A DNA stretch of 64,000 bases from Bifidobacterium sp. ESL0682 (GTDB taxonomy: Bacteria; Actinomycetota; Actinomycetes; Actinomycetales; Bifidobacteriaceae), in NCBI RefSeq assembly GCF_029392815.1, contig NZ_CP113942.1:496001-560000 (forward strand), given 5' to 3'. Made by a program: the position numbers and the translations under genes. Positions 43,915-52,711 of the stretch are shown in pieces (within the stretch, counting starts at the first letter, position 1; each line of letters opens with the position of its first letter). Below the pieces are notes generated by a model that ran no database searches, had not been told where the DNA came from, and saw nothing but the letters and a program-made list of their open reading frames with translations.

Positions 43915-45381
43915 TCAGGGCTTAGGCTTGCTGTTGTTGGCGACTTGCTTGGCTTTCCAGTCGCCATGTTCCAGTCCCAGGCTGGCTGCGCCCGTTCCGT
44001 AACGCTCTCTGACGGCATCAAGCACGGTCTCGGCGTTGCGGATGCGTTTTTCGTTATTGTTGCGCTTGGTGCTGTTCGTGTTGTCGCTATTGCTGCCGCC
44101 GTTGTTGCTGTTTGTGGCGGAGTTGTTGCGCTCGTTGTTTTGCGACTCGCTGTGACCATTAAATGTATGGTCAGCGTTGCTGCCGTGTGCCTGATCATTG
44201 CTGTCGCTAGCGTTATCGCCCAGCAAATCCTCAATCGTCAGCTGCACTGGGGTTTCGTTCTTATTGCTCAGCGAGCTGGCGCTGACGCCGGCAAGCCGAA
44301 TCTCGCGTGGCAGGGGAGTGTTGTCATCGGCATCTGCCGGCATTTTGAGCATGGCTTTCAAAAGTGCCACGGATTCGGGGTACATCGCCGCAGCAGTGTC
44401 AATGGGCCGTTCGAGCGTATGCGCCTTGGTGGAGTAGCTCATGTCGGCGAACCGTAGTTTCACCGTCACCGTTCGCGCCACCAAATCTTTCTGTCGCAAG
44501 GCGTGCGTCACTTCGTTGCTGCAATGGTGCAACAGCTCGCGAACCTCTTCGAAATTACGTGTGTCCTGCTCGAAGGTGATTTCCGCGCCGATGGACTTTT
44601 CCGGCGCATGAGTGACGATGGGTCGTTCATCCTCCCCGCGGGCGGCAAGATAGAGATTGTGCGCGGTTATTTTCGAACGCGTCGCCTGCAGCAAAGCCGT
44701 TTCGTCCATCTTGGCCAGGTCGGCCACGGTTTTGACGCCCCATTCGTTGAGCCGTTTCTCGAGCGAAGGTCCGATGCCAGGAATGCCACGCAATGGCATC
44801 ATCTGGACGAATTGCGCATGCTGTGCCTTCGGAATGAGCAGCATCCCGTCCGGTTTCGCATTGGTCGAGGCCATCTTCGCCACGAGTTTGTTTGCCGCGA
44901 TGCCCACCGAGCAAGTGATGCCGAAGCGTTGTGCCACCTGTGCCCGAATCCACGCGCCGATGACGCTCGGTGACTTCCAACGCAGCAGAGCGCCAGAAAC
45001 GTCCATATAGCCTTCATCGACGGAAACCTGCTCGATCTGATCGGTGACTTGCCGGAACACTTCGTCGAAAATGCGTTTTGACATCATCCGGTAATAGGCC
45101 ATGTCGACCCGCACATACGCACCGCCAGGGCAAAGCTGTTGCGCCCGTACCATCGGCATCGCCGAATTCACGCCGTATTTGCGTGCCTCGTAATTCGCTG
45201 CCGATACCACGCTTCGTGGCCCGGGCCAACCGATGATGACCGGACGGCCGCGAAGCTCGGGATGCCGAGCGATTTCCAGTGAGGCGTAGAAGGCATCCAT
45301 GTCGATGTGCAGCACCGTGCAGCCGGTCTCGTCGTGACCCCAGTCGCGTTTCGCGGCGGCGTTCCTTGGTGCTGTACTCAT
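43915..45381 (-). CDS. dinB: DNA polymerase IV (Y-family)
   Basis: An error-prone translesion polymerase of 488 residues. The metal-binding acids lie in HIDMDAFYASLE and SVDEGYMDVSG. The helix-hairpin-helix thumb motif RGIPGIGPSLEKRLNEWGVK and the little-finger domain follow. Between the little finger and the terminal block TVLDAVRERYGTGAASLG sits an unusual linker of about 70 residues very rich in Asn, Ser and Gly. The start ATG 45381 is supported by TACAAT six bases upstream on the coding strand; the frame is open further upstream. No SOS box was recognised. Confidence 0.92.
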   Translation of the reverse strand: MSTAPRNAAAKRDWGHDETGCTVLHIDMDAFYASLEIARHPELRGRPVIIGWPGPRSVVSAANYEARKYGVNSAMPMVRAQQLCPGGAYVRVDMAYYRMMSKRIFDEVFRQVTDQIEQVSVDEGYMDVSGALLRWKSPSVIGAWIRAQVAQRFGITCSVGIAANKLVAKMASTNAKPDGMLLIPKAQHAQFVQMMPLRGIPGIGPSLEKRLNEWGVKTVADLAKMDETALLQATRSKITAHNLYLAARGEDERPIVTHAPEKSIGAEITFEQDTRNFEEVRELLHHCSNEVTHALRQKDLVARTVTVKLRFADMSYSTKAHTLERPIDTAAAMYPESVALLKAMLKMPADADDNTPLPREIRLAGVSASSLSNKNETPVQLTIEDLLGDNASDSNDQAHGSNADHTFNGHSESQNNERNNSATNSNNGGSNSDNTNSTKRNNNEKRIRNAETVLDAVRERYGTGAASLGLEHGDWKAKQVANNSKPKP

Positions 45382-45387
45382 GCCCCC

Positions 45388-45393
45388 ATTGTA
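45388..45393 (-). promoter_or_regulatory. -10 box for leaderless dinB
   Basis: On the minus strand TACAAT is followed by GGGGGC and then ATG, the same six-base spacing as at several other genes here. The G-run could alternatively act as a ribosome-binding site, though it sits too close to the start. Confidence 0.45.
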
Positions 45394-45529
45394 GGTGCGA
45401 GCCATGTCGTTCACTGTGCGTGTGAAGCCGCCGATGGCTCCGAAAATCCAGAGTGCCGCAATGGAAACGCATGCCGTATCATGTTTCAAAAGACACCCTT
45501 CAAATATTGGTCAGTATGGTGTAATTTAA

Positions 45530-46552
45530 GTGATTATGCCGTCGTCTTCATCGTCTTCTTCTCAGCAACACCGCGAATCCCGTACTTCCGTAGACGCTCG
45601 CTCGTCCGGTTCGCGACTGGATGCCGTATTCAACCGCATTCCGGTGGTGCTTATCATCATGGGCGAGGGCCTGATGATCTATCTGGCCACGTCGGTCGCC
45701 AAATTGGCGTTCACCCAGCTCGACCCGTTGCTTGCCGCCTGGTATCGCGTCGGTTTCGTCGCGGTGCTGATGATGGCTTGGCGTCGCCCGTTCTCGAAGG
45801 CGAAACGTGCTGGCTTGCCGCGCACTTCGCGCGATTGGTGGATTGTCGCGCTCGCAGGCATATCGGTAATGCTGATGAACACGCTGTTCTATTTGGGCAT
45901 GAGCAACATGGACATGGGCATCGCCGTTTCCATTGAATTCGTCGGTCCTCTTGGTGTTGCCGTGATTACCGGCCACAGTTGGCGTGAACGTGTCGGTATC
46001 GTGCTCGCTGCCGCGGGAGTGGTCCTGCTTGCCGGCGTGTCGTTTGCAAATCCGACTAAATATCCGCATTTTCTACTTGGGCTGATTGCCATCCTCATCG
46101 ACGGCGTGATGTGGGGTTGCTACATCGTCTTCGGCCGTATGGTCGCGCAGCGTTCGAATCCGCTCGATTCCCTGACACTCAGCATGTTCATCGGCTGGTT
46201 GGTTCAGTCGGTTTTCCTTGCCGTCCCGGCGATTAAAGGCGTCATCAGCCCCAAACCGAGTGCGACATGGGCTCGAGGCCAATTCGGTGCGCTGAAATTG
46301 CTGGGCGTGATGCTGGTGGTCGCCGTATTTGCCTCGTTCCTCCCTTACATCATCGATCAGGTCATCATGCGCCGTGTCAGTTCCGCCCGCTATTCCGTCA
46401 TTCAGGCGATTAACCCGGTGATGGCGCTTTTGGTGGGTCTCATCATCGGCGAGATCCCGACTTTGGGCGATTTGGCAGGTGTCGCATTGGTCATCGTTGC
46501 CGTGGTGATTACGTTCTCTGGTCATCGTCAACTTGACCCGGAAACAATGTAG
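45530..46552 (+). CDS. EamA/RhaT-type drug-metabolite transporter
   Basis: The 340-residue membrane protein has about ten helices arranged as two EamA repeats (IMGEGLMIYLATSVAKLAF...; GLIAILIDGVMWGCYIVFGRM...). The end of the second repeat, YSVIQAINPVMALLVGLIIG, is typical of amino-acid exporters of the RhtA type. The start is GTG 45530 or ATG 45536. Divergent from dinB with about 150 bp between. Confidence 0.8.
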   Translation: MIMPSSSSSSSQQHRESRTSVDARSSGSRLDAVFNRIPVVLIIMGEGLMIYLATSVAKLAFTQLDPLLAAWYRVGFVAVLMMAWRRPFSKAKRAGLPRTSRDWWIVALAGISVMLMNTLFYLGMSNMDMGIAVSIEFVGPLGVAVITGHSWRERVGIVLAAAGVVLLAGVSFANPTKYPHFLLGLIAILIDGVMWGCYIVFGRMVAQRSNPLDSLTLSMFIGWLVQSVFLAVPAIKGVISPKPSATWARGQFGALKLLGVMLVVAVFASFLPYIIDQVIMRRVSSARYSVIQAINPVMALLVGLIIGEIPTLGDLAGVALVIVAVVITFSGHRQLDPETM

Positions 46553-46712
46553 AAAGCGGGAATGCTGCGTCCATCACCGGTCATATTCATCGCCCCGTCG
46601 TGTAGGGCAGCAATTCGGCCAACGGAGACACGGGTAAAAATTCGGAGTGGCGCGAGTCGCCGGATGCTGTTATAGTATTCAAATGTTGCGCTCGCGTATG
46701 CGTGTGCAGCTC

Positions 46713-46799
46713 GGAGCTGTGCCTGAGTGGCCGATAGGGGCACCCTGCTAAGGTGTTAACTGCGCAAGCGGTTCGAGAGTTCGAATCTCTCCGGCTCCG
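46713..46799 (+). tRNA. tRNA-Ser (GCT), integration site of a mobile element
   Basis: Acceptor GGAGCTG/CGGCTCC, anticodon loop CTGCTAA (GCT), and the long variable arm of a class II tRNA. Its 3' end is the left copy of an 18-bp repeat that recurs 9 kb downstream, so the gene was the attachment site and remained intact after insertion. Confidence 0.95.
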
Positions 46800-46800
46800 C
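46783..46800 (+). repeat. attL, left 18-bp core of the integrative element
   Basis: GAATCTCTCCGGCTCCGC spans the T-arm and acceptor end of tRNA-Ser and is repeated exactly at 55760-55777. Confidence 0.9.
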
Positions 46801-46806
46801 GAATAG

Positions 46807-46838
46807 GGCTTCCGAGGTTTTCCTTGGAAGCCTTTTTT
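46807..46838 (+). terminator. Terminator after tRNA-Ser, inside attL side
   Basis: GGCTTCC-GAGGTTTTCCTT-GGAAGCC followed by six T. It was brought in by the element and ends the tRNA transcript. Confidence 0.85.
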
Positions 46839-46937
46839 CATGCGGTTTTCCTTGCAATTGCAAGGTTTTTCGGACTTTCTGTGACATACGGCGTTGTTGT
46901 CAGCATGACCCATAAATGGTCAGGAATACAGATAGTT

Positions 46938-46957
46938 ATGGTACGTTTTATGGTACG
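46938..46957 (+). repeat. Left integrase arm-site candidate
   Basis: ATGGTACG occurs at 46938 and 46950 (12-bp period). The right end of the element carries the same pair (GGTACG at 55684 and 55696, 12-bp period), as expected for arm-type integrase binding sites. Confidence 0.6.
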
Positions 46958-47002
46958 CACCCTGACCGGAAGGGTCGGTGCGGTATGCCGAGGAGAAAAG
47001 CA

Positions 47003-48271
47003 ATGCGTTCGGAGTTCGGAAATATCAGGACACGCAAGAACCGGCGTGGCGAAGCGGTGTCGCTATCGGCGCGGTACAAGAACCCGTTGTCGGGTGCCGA
47101 GATAACCAAGCGTTTCCCGTTGGGGGCGAAGGCCATGGCTCAGGCTTGGCTCGATGCCGAGGAGAAATACCGAGATGAATGTTTCCGAGACCATATCCAG
47201 TGGTTGACTCCGAAAGAGCGGGAAGTAACGGAATCGAGAAACGAGGTCATCTTTTCCGATTATGCGGACGATTTTCTACAACATTATCGTGCGTCTGATG
47301 GTTCCAAGCTTGTAGAGTCTTCCATGCGTAAGAAACGCGAATCGGTCGACCATTTGGACAGGTTTTTCGGTGAGATGCAGGTAGAGGCAATCAGTGAGGA
47401 AGATGTTAACCGTTGGTACGATGGCTTTGATGAAGGTGTGCATGCCCAGCGTCGTGCGTATCAGACATTGAAGGCCATTTTCAGAAAGGCGGTCAGCGAG
47501 GGCATCGTTAAGAAATCGCCCTGCATACGTCCGAACCCGAAGTTGCCCAAATCCGAGCAATCCATGATTCCCGAGGCTACTCAGGATGAACTGAGAGCAA
47601 TGTATGAGGCTATGCCGGAATATTCGCGTATCGCAATATATCTGGGAGCGGTGTTCGGCTTGCGTATCTCGGAGGTTTGTGCGTTGCAGCGCAGGGACTT
47701 GGATTTCAAGCATGGCGTGCTGCATGTGCGTCATTCGCTTGCCCGTGGCGAGGGTGATGTGGGCGAATTGAGGCTGAAGGCGACCAAGACAGAGAGCAGC
47801 AACGCTGACCTGCCTATACCTGACGCTTTCGTACCCATGCTAAAGGCGCATTTGAAGAGCTATTGCGACAAGGGTGCAGAGGCTATGGTCATCCGTCCCC
47901 AGCGCGGGGATATTCTTGCTCCAATATCGTTGCGAGAACAGTTTGACAAGGCAAAGGAAGCTGCTGGTCGCCCCGATTTGCATTTCCATACGCTTCGAGC
48001 CACGGCAATCACTGCTGCGTCACGTATTGGTACGCCCAAAGAAGCCCAGCTCTATGGACGTCATGCTGACGCCAAAGTGAGCCTGCAACTCTATCAGCGT
48101 GCCAACGATAAGGGTGAGAGACGGGTCGCCGATAAGGTCTTTGATTCGCTGGTTGCTCCAGAGCGCACGCCTGAATTGGTGATGGCGGAACTCGAACAGG
48201 CCGAGAAAAGGCTGCGTGATGCCGAGGCAGATGTCACAAAGCTGAAAACCGAACTGGCGGGCTTGGAGTGA
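47003..48271 (+). CDS. Tyrosine-type site-specific integrase
   Basis: The integrase inserts and excises the element at the tRNA-Ser site. ATG 47003 is chosen because AGGAG lies seven bases before it, giving 422 residues; the frame is open further upstream. Order: an N-terminal arm-binding region, a SAM-like core-binding domain (about 70-175: VIFSDYADDFLQHY... VNRWYDGF), and the catalytic domain with the first Arg in VFGLRISEVCAL, HFHTLRATAIT and the nucleophile Tyr in KVSLQLYQRAND. A coiled-coil tail of about 35 residues ends the protein. It is the first gene next to attL, the usual position. Confidence 0.93.
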   Translation: MRSEFGNIRTRKNRRGEAVSLSARYKNPLSGAEITKRFPLGAKAMAQAWLDAEEKYRDECFRDHIQWLTPKEREVTESRNEVIFSDYADDFLQHYRASDGSKLVESSMRKKRESVDHLDRFFGEMQVEAISEEDVNRWYDGFDEGVHAQRRAYQTLKAIFRKAVSEGIVKKSPCIRPNPKLPKSEQSMIPEATQDELRAMYEAMPEYSRIAIYLGAVFGLRISEVCALQRRDLDFKHGVLHVRHSLARGEGDVGELRLKATKTESSNADLPIPDAFVPMLKAHLKSYCDKGAEAMVIRPQRGDILAPISLREQFDKAKEAAGRPDLHFHTLRATAITAASRIGTPKEAQLYGRHADAKVSLQLYQRANDKGERRVADKVFDSLVAPERTPELVMAELEQAEKRLRDAEADVTKLKTELAGLE

Positions 48272-48279
48272 TGGTTTGC

Positions 48280-49334
48280 TCATGAAAGGAAATCAAGCGA
48301 TTCCAACAGCCCCTCGATGTATTCATCTTGTTCGTAGTGGGATGCGTCTTTAGACTTGCCGGGATGGCCATGGTCTTTGAGAAAACGAGTCAATGCTCTC
48401 ACATCGAAATCGTCGTCATATAATTCGTCGGGTAGGTGTCCAAATTGCGTATTTGAGTTCCTTCTGAATTTCTTTTTGCTTTTGAGCGTGGCCCTTTCCT
48501 TCTTGCCCCATGCTCTGATGGTGCTTTCCGGAATGCCGGTGACCTTGTGTATGGATTTCACAGGGACTCCGATGACATAGCAAAGGAACCACAAAGTGAC
48601 CCCCAGCTCATCCCTTGCCTGTTCCTTGAGTATGAACAGTTCATGTGCCGCCATGAGCAGTTGGATGCTTTGATAGCTGTTCTCATTGAATCCTGTTGCA
48701 GGTTTTTGGTCGGGTCATATTCGTAGACGTTGCAGTACATCAGGTCGAGAGGGTATGACTTGCTCGGCGGTTTCTTGCCCATGTCCAATAGAAGTTTTTT
48801 ACCGGCTTTTTTGAGCTTCTTGTCTTGGTCCTTACCGGTTTTCCAGCCTATCGTCTTTCCGTTCTCGTCGTACTCGTAGCTCGCGAAAAGTTCCCGAATA
48901 TATGCCCTATTCCGGTAGAATCTGTCGGCCTCTTTTTTGGATGTACGTTTTCCTTTTTTGCGCGGTTTTGCGCCATCGTCTTCAGTCTCTGACTCGTTTC
49001 CGTCAAACAGTTCGTTGCGGATTTCGTTGTTCAATATAGAATCAGTGTCCGGGAAACGCGGGCGTTGCGGATATTGAGGCTCACGGCCGTGGTCCCAACT
49101 GTTTTTGTAAGAGACATCGAAGTCATTGCACAATTTCAGCAGCAGGTTCCTCAGTACCGTTTCATTCGGCTCAACGCCGTATCTGCTGACCCCGACCCCG
49201 GATTCCAGGCTTTCCAAGAGCTGTTCTTCCATGATTATATGTTTCCGTAGTCGGACTATGAGCATGGCCACATACAAATGGACATCATCCAGAGGCCAGC
49301 CCCGTTCGTTTTCATGGTCTTCTTCCGTTTTCAT
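48280..49334 (-). pseudogene. Unknown element protein with HTH motif, one-base frameshift
   Basis: Two overlapping minus-strand frames join into one sensible protein if the five-base T run at 48703-48707 (A on the coding strand) is lengthened by one: ...YEYDPTKKPATGFNENSYQSIQ continues into MAAHELFILKEQARDELG. The repaired product has about 350 residues: a helical N-terminal half, a Lys-rich central part and a C-terminal helix-turn-helix (IHKVTGIPESTIRAWGKKE). GGGAG precedes ATG 49334. A DNA-binding role is inferred; I do not recognise the family. It is transcribed against the rest of the left half of the element. Confidence 0.55.
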
Positions 49335-49493
49335 TTTCTCTCCCAGCAAAATTGATGATATGGTTCTCATTTTATCATCGCTGGTTTATGGCGGAATTCC
49401 GGGCTTTTCGTTAAATGGGGGCACCATTTATGCGCCCCAAATATCAAAATCTCGGGTGCACGCTTATGCCTGTCAGCCGAAAGGAGGTGAGAC

Positions 49494-49910
49494 ATGGAAA
49501 AGCGTGAAAGGAACGCGGGACTGTTTGACGGTTACCCGGCCTTGCTGAGCAAGGAAGAAGCATCGAAAGCAATCCGCGTGTCAAAAAGCACTCTAAGCAG
49601 GCTTATCGCCACAGGCAAAGTGGAGGCGGTGAAACCTACCAAGCGCAGAACGTTGGTAACTCGAACCAGCCTCGAACGTTTTGTGCGTAAATTTCAACAA
49701 TTACAAGAAATAAATGACGGTTACGAAAAATCGGAATGCAGATGGAAAGGAGCTAGCAATGCAAGTAAACGGAACCGATTTGACAGCCAAAAACAAGAAC
49801 CAAAACAAAGAAAAGGAAATGAAAATGGTAACGGAAACGAATATCAAGAAGTCAGTCGCATTGACTGGGGTTATGGCCGAAGGAATCTCAAAGGCCAACA
49901 GACCCTATAA
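49494..49910 (+). CDS. Excisionase-like helix-turn-helix protein
   Basis: The first 70 residues form a MerR-type winged HTH of the excisionase class: LLSKEEASKAIRVSKSTLSR followed by LIATGKVEAVKPTKRRTLV and RTSLERFVRKF. AAAGGAGG precedes the ATG. After about residue 74 the sequence turns into a Lys/Asn-rich reading of the next gene in another frame. A TGA in the preceding frame at 49715 would give a normal 74-residue Xis, so the true end may be there. Its position at the head of the plus-strand block fits a directionality or regulatory factor. Confidence 0.65.
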   Translation: MEKRERNAGLFDGYPALLSKEEASKAIRVSKSTLSRLIATGKVEAVKPTKRRTLVTRTSLERFVRKFQQLQEINDGYEKSECRWKGASNASKRNRFDSQKQEPKQRKGNENGNGNEYQEVSRIDWGYGRRNLKGQQTL

Positions 49911-50172
49911 ATATGTGCAATTGAAAACGGAGGAGACCGGCGAAGATGTCGCCCGACTTTACTTATCTCCATTATCTATGAAGGCCTTAGGGCTGGATGG
50001 CGGGGCAACCGTCCGATTCACTGGGGTGAAGGAGAATGCTGTTTCACGTGAAGGCAAGCCCTACACGTATCTGAGTGTGCGGTATGGAAACCAAGAAATA
50101 AAGAGGCTCTTTTTGGAGACACTTGATTATGTGGGTCTGGGTCTCGCTTCGATTGAGGAGGATGCACGATGA
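49759..50172 (+). CDS. Unknown conserved-looking element protein
   Basis: ATG 49759 is preferred (AAAGGAG six bases before it) over ATG 49714. The 137-residue product has a Lys/Asn-rich head and a compact C-terminal domain (SVALTGVMAEGISKANRPYKY, ARLYLSPLSMKALGL, RFTGVKENAVSREGKPYTYL) that looks beta-rich, with an OB-like alternation. No family is recognised. It overlaps the following gene by 4 bp (ATGA), placing it in an operon with the membrane protein and the FtsK-like ATPase. Confidence 0.5.
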   Translation: MQVNGTDLTAKNKNQNKEKEMKMVTETNIKKSVALTGVMAEGISKANRPYKYVQLKTEETGEDVARLYLSPLSMKALGLDGGATVRFTGVKENAVSREGKPYTYLSVRYGNQEIKRLFLETLDYVGLGLASIEEDAR

Positions 50173-50873
50173 ACAACTTTCCAGATTGGCTTGAAAACCT
50201 GATTACGATTTATTGGAGGCATTTTCTCTATCTCCTGATATGCGCAGGCATCGAAATTTTCCTGCTGTGGAGAGGGGTGAAATCGCTGCCATGGAGACCG
50301 GTTCTGTTCTTTGCGGCGACGGCTTGGTTCTGCATAGCAATATACCTGCCGCTACATGTGACATGGCTGCATGACAAGTTGCTGAAGGACAACAAGAAGA
50401 ACAACGTTGGAAGTGAAAACAATGTCCAAAACGACCCCAACTCGCAACTTAAACAAAATATAGTGTGGAACTGGAAAAATGGAACGATACCGGAACGTAT
50501 CGGATTGTCCAAAGAATGTTCCCCTGCCCCTGATGTAAAAGCGAATTTTGAACTGGGATACAGGCAGGCGGAATACAACATCGAGCAGCAGACTGTTCCC
50601 GCTCAAAAGATTCTGATGCAGACGAACCTTGACCGCCAAAAGTATCTCGATTCGCATGTCATTCCATACATTCAAGTTGCCGATGGCAAGAGCGAGGACT
50701 CGCTGCTGGTTTCTCTGACTGCGGTACCACCGATTACCACCTCGGAAATCAGCGAGGCGTTGGAAACCTATGGTGTCAACGTTTTCGGCTTCGAGTTCGA
50801 AGAACCTCGGATATCAGGCCAGAAAGTCTACATCGAGTTACATACGAGTCAACGTGCGGACTGGGCGCAATGA
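50169..50873 (+). CDS. Two-helix membrane protein of the transfer operon
   Basis: The 234-residue product has two membrane helices near its N-terminus (HFLYLLICAGIEIFLLW and VLFFAATAWFCIAIYLPLHV) and a soluble C-terminal domain of about 150 residues. It overlaps both neighbours by ATGA, so it is translationally coupled to the FtsK-like ATPase and probably serves as its membrane partner in DNA transfer. No known domain is recognised. Confidence 0.6.
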   Translation: MNNFPDWLENLITIYWRHFLYLLICAGIEIFLLWRGVKSLPWRPVLFFAATAWFCIAIYLPLHVTWLHDKLLKDNKKNNVGSENNVQNDPNSQLKQNIVWNWKNGTIPERIGLSKECSPAPDVKANFELGYRQAEYNIEQQTVPAQKILMQTNLDRQKYLDSHVIPYIQVADGKSEDSLLVSLTAVPPITTSEISEALETYGVNVFGFEFEEPRISGQKVYIELHTSQRADWAQ

Positions 50874-51673
50874 CCGGGCAATGGTATTGCCCGATGGATT
50901 CGGCACGTGTCACGTTCGGTGTGGATGAATGGAACAGGTCATTGACACATGATTTTGCCAAGACTGCCAGCCACTTGTCCATCACTGGACTGACACGTTC
51001 CGGAAAAACCGCCCTTGCCTATGTTCTGCTAGGAAATCTCAGCCAAATGCCACATGTACGTGTGGTCGGTTCTGACCCCAGCTCCCTGCTTCTTGCCCCG
51101 TTTAGGCAAAGAGGCGAGAAACAGGTGGCTTTGGGCGGTGATGCCGCCGAGCATGTCAAGGTGCTGGAATGGTGCGTTGGCGTCATGCAAGAGCGTCTCA
51201 AATGGCTGCTCGAACATGGCATCGACAAGCTCACGGCCTTCACTCCCGAACGCCCGCTGCTCATCGTGTTCATGGAAGAGGAACTGATGCTTTCCCAAAT
51301 GGCCAAGGCCCAAGACGCGAGTTCTTCGCCGAAAGGCAAAAACGAGGCTCGAATCAAAGCCTTGCTATTGGAACTGTTGGCGGGTGGAGCAAAGTGCGGG
51401 ATACGCGTAGTCGTGTCTATGCAGCGCCCGGACGCCGAAATACTCGGTGGCCCGGCACGTAGCCAGATAGCGGCCAGATTCGTCCTCAAAAGCGATGCTG
51501 AGGGCATACGGATGGTTTTGCCCGGTCTGGATGAACGGAACAAGGCGTTGCTTGCGGATGCAAGACCCGGTGTCGGTGTCTATAGTGTGCCTGGCAAACC
51601 TCCGACCGCATTCAGAGGAAAAGACCTCTCATACCACAAATATGTGGAGGCTGTGCTTGCTCATGGGGTATGA
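50870..51673 (+). CDS. FtsK/SpoIIIE-like DNA translocase (Tra protein)
   Basis: A P-loop ATPase of 267 residues, much shorter than chromosomal FtsK and lacking its own membrane segments. Walker A is GLTRSGKTALAYVLLG near residue 45, Walker B is PLLIVFMEEE near 125, and the following blocks LLLELLAGGAKCGIRVVVSMQRPDAEIL and ARFVLKSDAEGIRMVLPG are typical of FtsK-type motors in actinomycete elements. It likely pumps element DNA between cells or segregates it, with membrane attachment provided by the upstream protein. Confidence 0.8.
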   Translation: MTGQWYCPMDSARVTFGVDEWNRSLTHDFAKTASHLSITGLTRSGKTALAYVLLGNLSQMPHVRVVGSDPSSLLLAPFRQRGEKQVALGGDAAEHVKVLEWCVGVMQERLKWLLEHGIDKLTAFTPERPLLIVFMEEELMLSQMAKAQDASSSPKGKNEARIKALLLELLAGGAKCGIRVVVSMQRPDAEILGGPARSQIAARFVLKSDAEGIRMVLPGLDERNKALLADARPGVGVYSVPGKPPTAFRGKDLSYHKYVEAVLAHGV

Positions 51674-51682
51674 AGCGGCAGC

Positions 51683-51726
51683 GGGGGCAAAGCGGCGCGA
51701 AGCGCCGCGCCGCCCCCTACTACGAC
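51683..51726 (+). other. Rolling-circle double-strand origin (nick site)
   Basis: GGGGGC (51683-51688) pairs with GCCCCC (51712-51717) and encloses a second stem GCGGCGC-GAA-GCGCCGC. Immediately after comes TACTACGAC (51718-51726), identical to the nick region of the pMV158 plasmid family (TACTACG/AC). It lies 130 bp before the rep gene; direct repeats further downstream that might bind Rep were not resolved. Confidence 0.75.
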
Positions 51727-51855
51727 TTTATATAGATAGAAGATTGAACAATGAATCGCTGTGGGAACATTGAAGTGGAACCCGCAAAAGTACCCGTTTT
51801 GATGTTCCTGCGGCGGTTATCGTTGTCGAGGATATTTTAGAAGAGACCATTAACA

Positions 51856-52605
51856 ATGACGAATACGTATCAGAAACACAGGTTCTTCAGCTTTCTGGCT
51901 TATCCGGAGTCGATGCCGAAGGATTGGAAGGAACAATTGGAGCTTTCAGGGGTGAAGGCGCTGGCCATTCTGCATGACCGGGATTTGTCCGATGACCCTG
52001 AGAAGCGCAAGGGCGGGGAACTGAAGAAAGCCCATTACCATATCCTCGTGGATTACGGTGCTGCTACGACGATGAGGAAGATGTGCAGCTTCGCTGAGAA
52101 AATCGGCGGCACGAAGCATGTCGAGGCTTTGGTTCATCCCGACATGTACGCCAAATATCTTATTCATGATGGCTGGCCTGAGAAATTTCAATACCTGCCG
52201 GAAGATGTTCTGGAGTTCGGCGGCGCGAATTATGAAGAGATGTCGAAAAGCTCGGAAGACCGGAAATCCTCGGAAGGAACCGACGTGCTGGACTTGGTTG
52301 AGCGTCTTGGCATCAACGGCTATATTCCCTTGCTGAAGGCCGCGCGTGATGAACGCCCCGACCTTGTCGGTTTCATCGTTCACAACACGTACTTCTGCAA
52401 GGAAATCCTTATCGACCGTGCCAGACGGCAAAGTATGAATGCCGAGATGCCTGTACCGGCAAACCGGAACAGGAGGCCCGAAGAATCGCATAAGGATACC
52501 ATTCGAGGCAACAGGGCTACGAACAGTGGGGAGCCGGACTATTCCAAGTACGGGTTGACCCAGATTACCGTGGATGACATTCTTGGGGACGAAAAGGAAA
52601 GGTGA
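51856..52605 (+). CDS. Rolling-circle replication initiator (RepB/Rep_2 family)
   Basis: The 249-residue protein matches pMV158-type Rep: FFSFLAYPESMPKDWKEQLE at the start, the metal-binding HUH motif in KKAHYHILVDY near residue 60, and the catalytic-Tyr region HPDMYAKYLIHDGW near 95. A smaller C-terminal part ends in ITVDDILGDEKER. It should nick the TACTACG/AC site upstream and drive replication of the excised circle. In this element Rep may also serve as the transfer initiator, since no other relaxase is present. Confidence 0.85.
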   Translation: MTNTYQKHRFFSFLAYPESMPKDWKEQLELSGVKALAILHDRDLSDDPEKRKGGELKKAHYHILVDYGAATTMRKMCSFAEKIGGTKHVEALVHPDMYAKYLIHDGWPEKFQYLPEDVLEFGGANYEEMSKSSEDRKSSEGTDVLDLVERLGINGYIPLLKAARDERPDLVGFIVHNTYFCKEILIDRARRQSMNAEMPVPANRNRRPEESHKDTIRGNRATNSGEPDYSKYGLTQITVDDILGDEKER

Positions 52606-52620
52606 TAACTCAAAATATAC

Positions 52621-52666
52621 AAAACATACCCCAATTCGGTTTCATGCCGGATTGGGGTATGTTTTT
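52621..52666. terminator. Bidirectional terminator between rep and the unknown cargo gene
   Basis: AAAACATACCCCAAT pairs with ATTGGGGTATGTTTT, with a T-run on the plus strand and the mirror image on the minus strand. It separates convergent genes. Confidence 0.85.
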
Positions 52667-52711
52667 AGTTATTTCTGGAATTGCTTTGTCCTAACGCCTA
52701 TCGGTTTAGGG

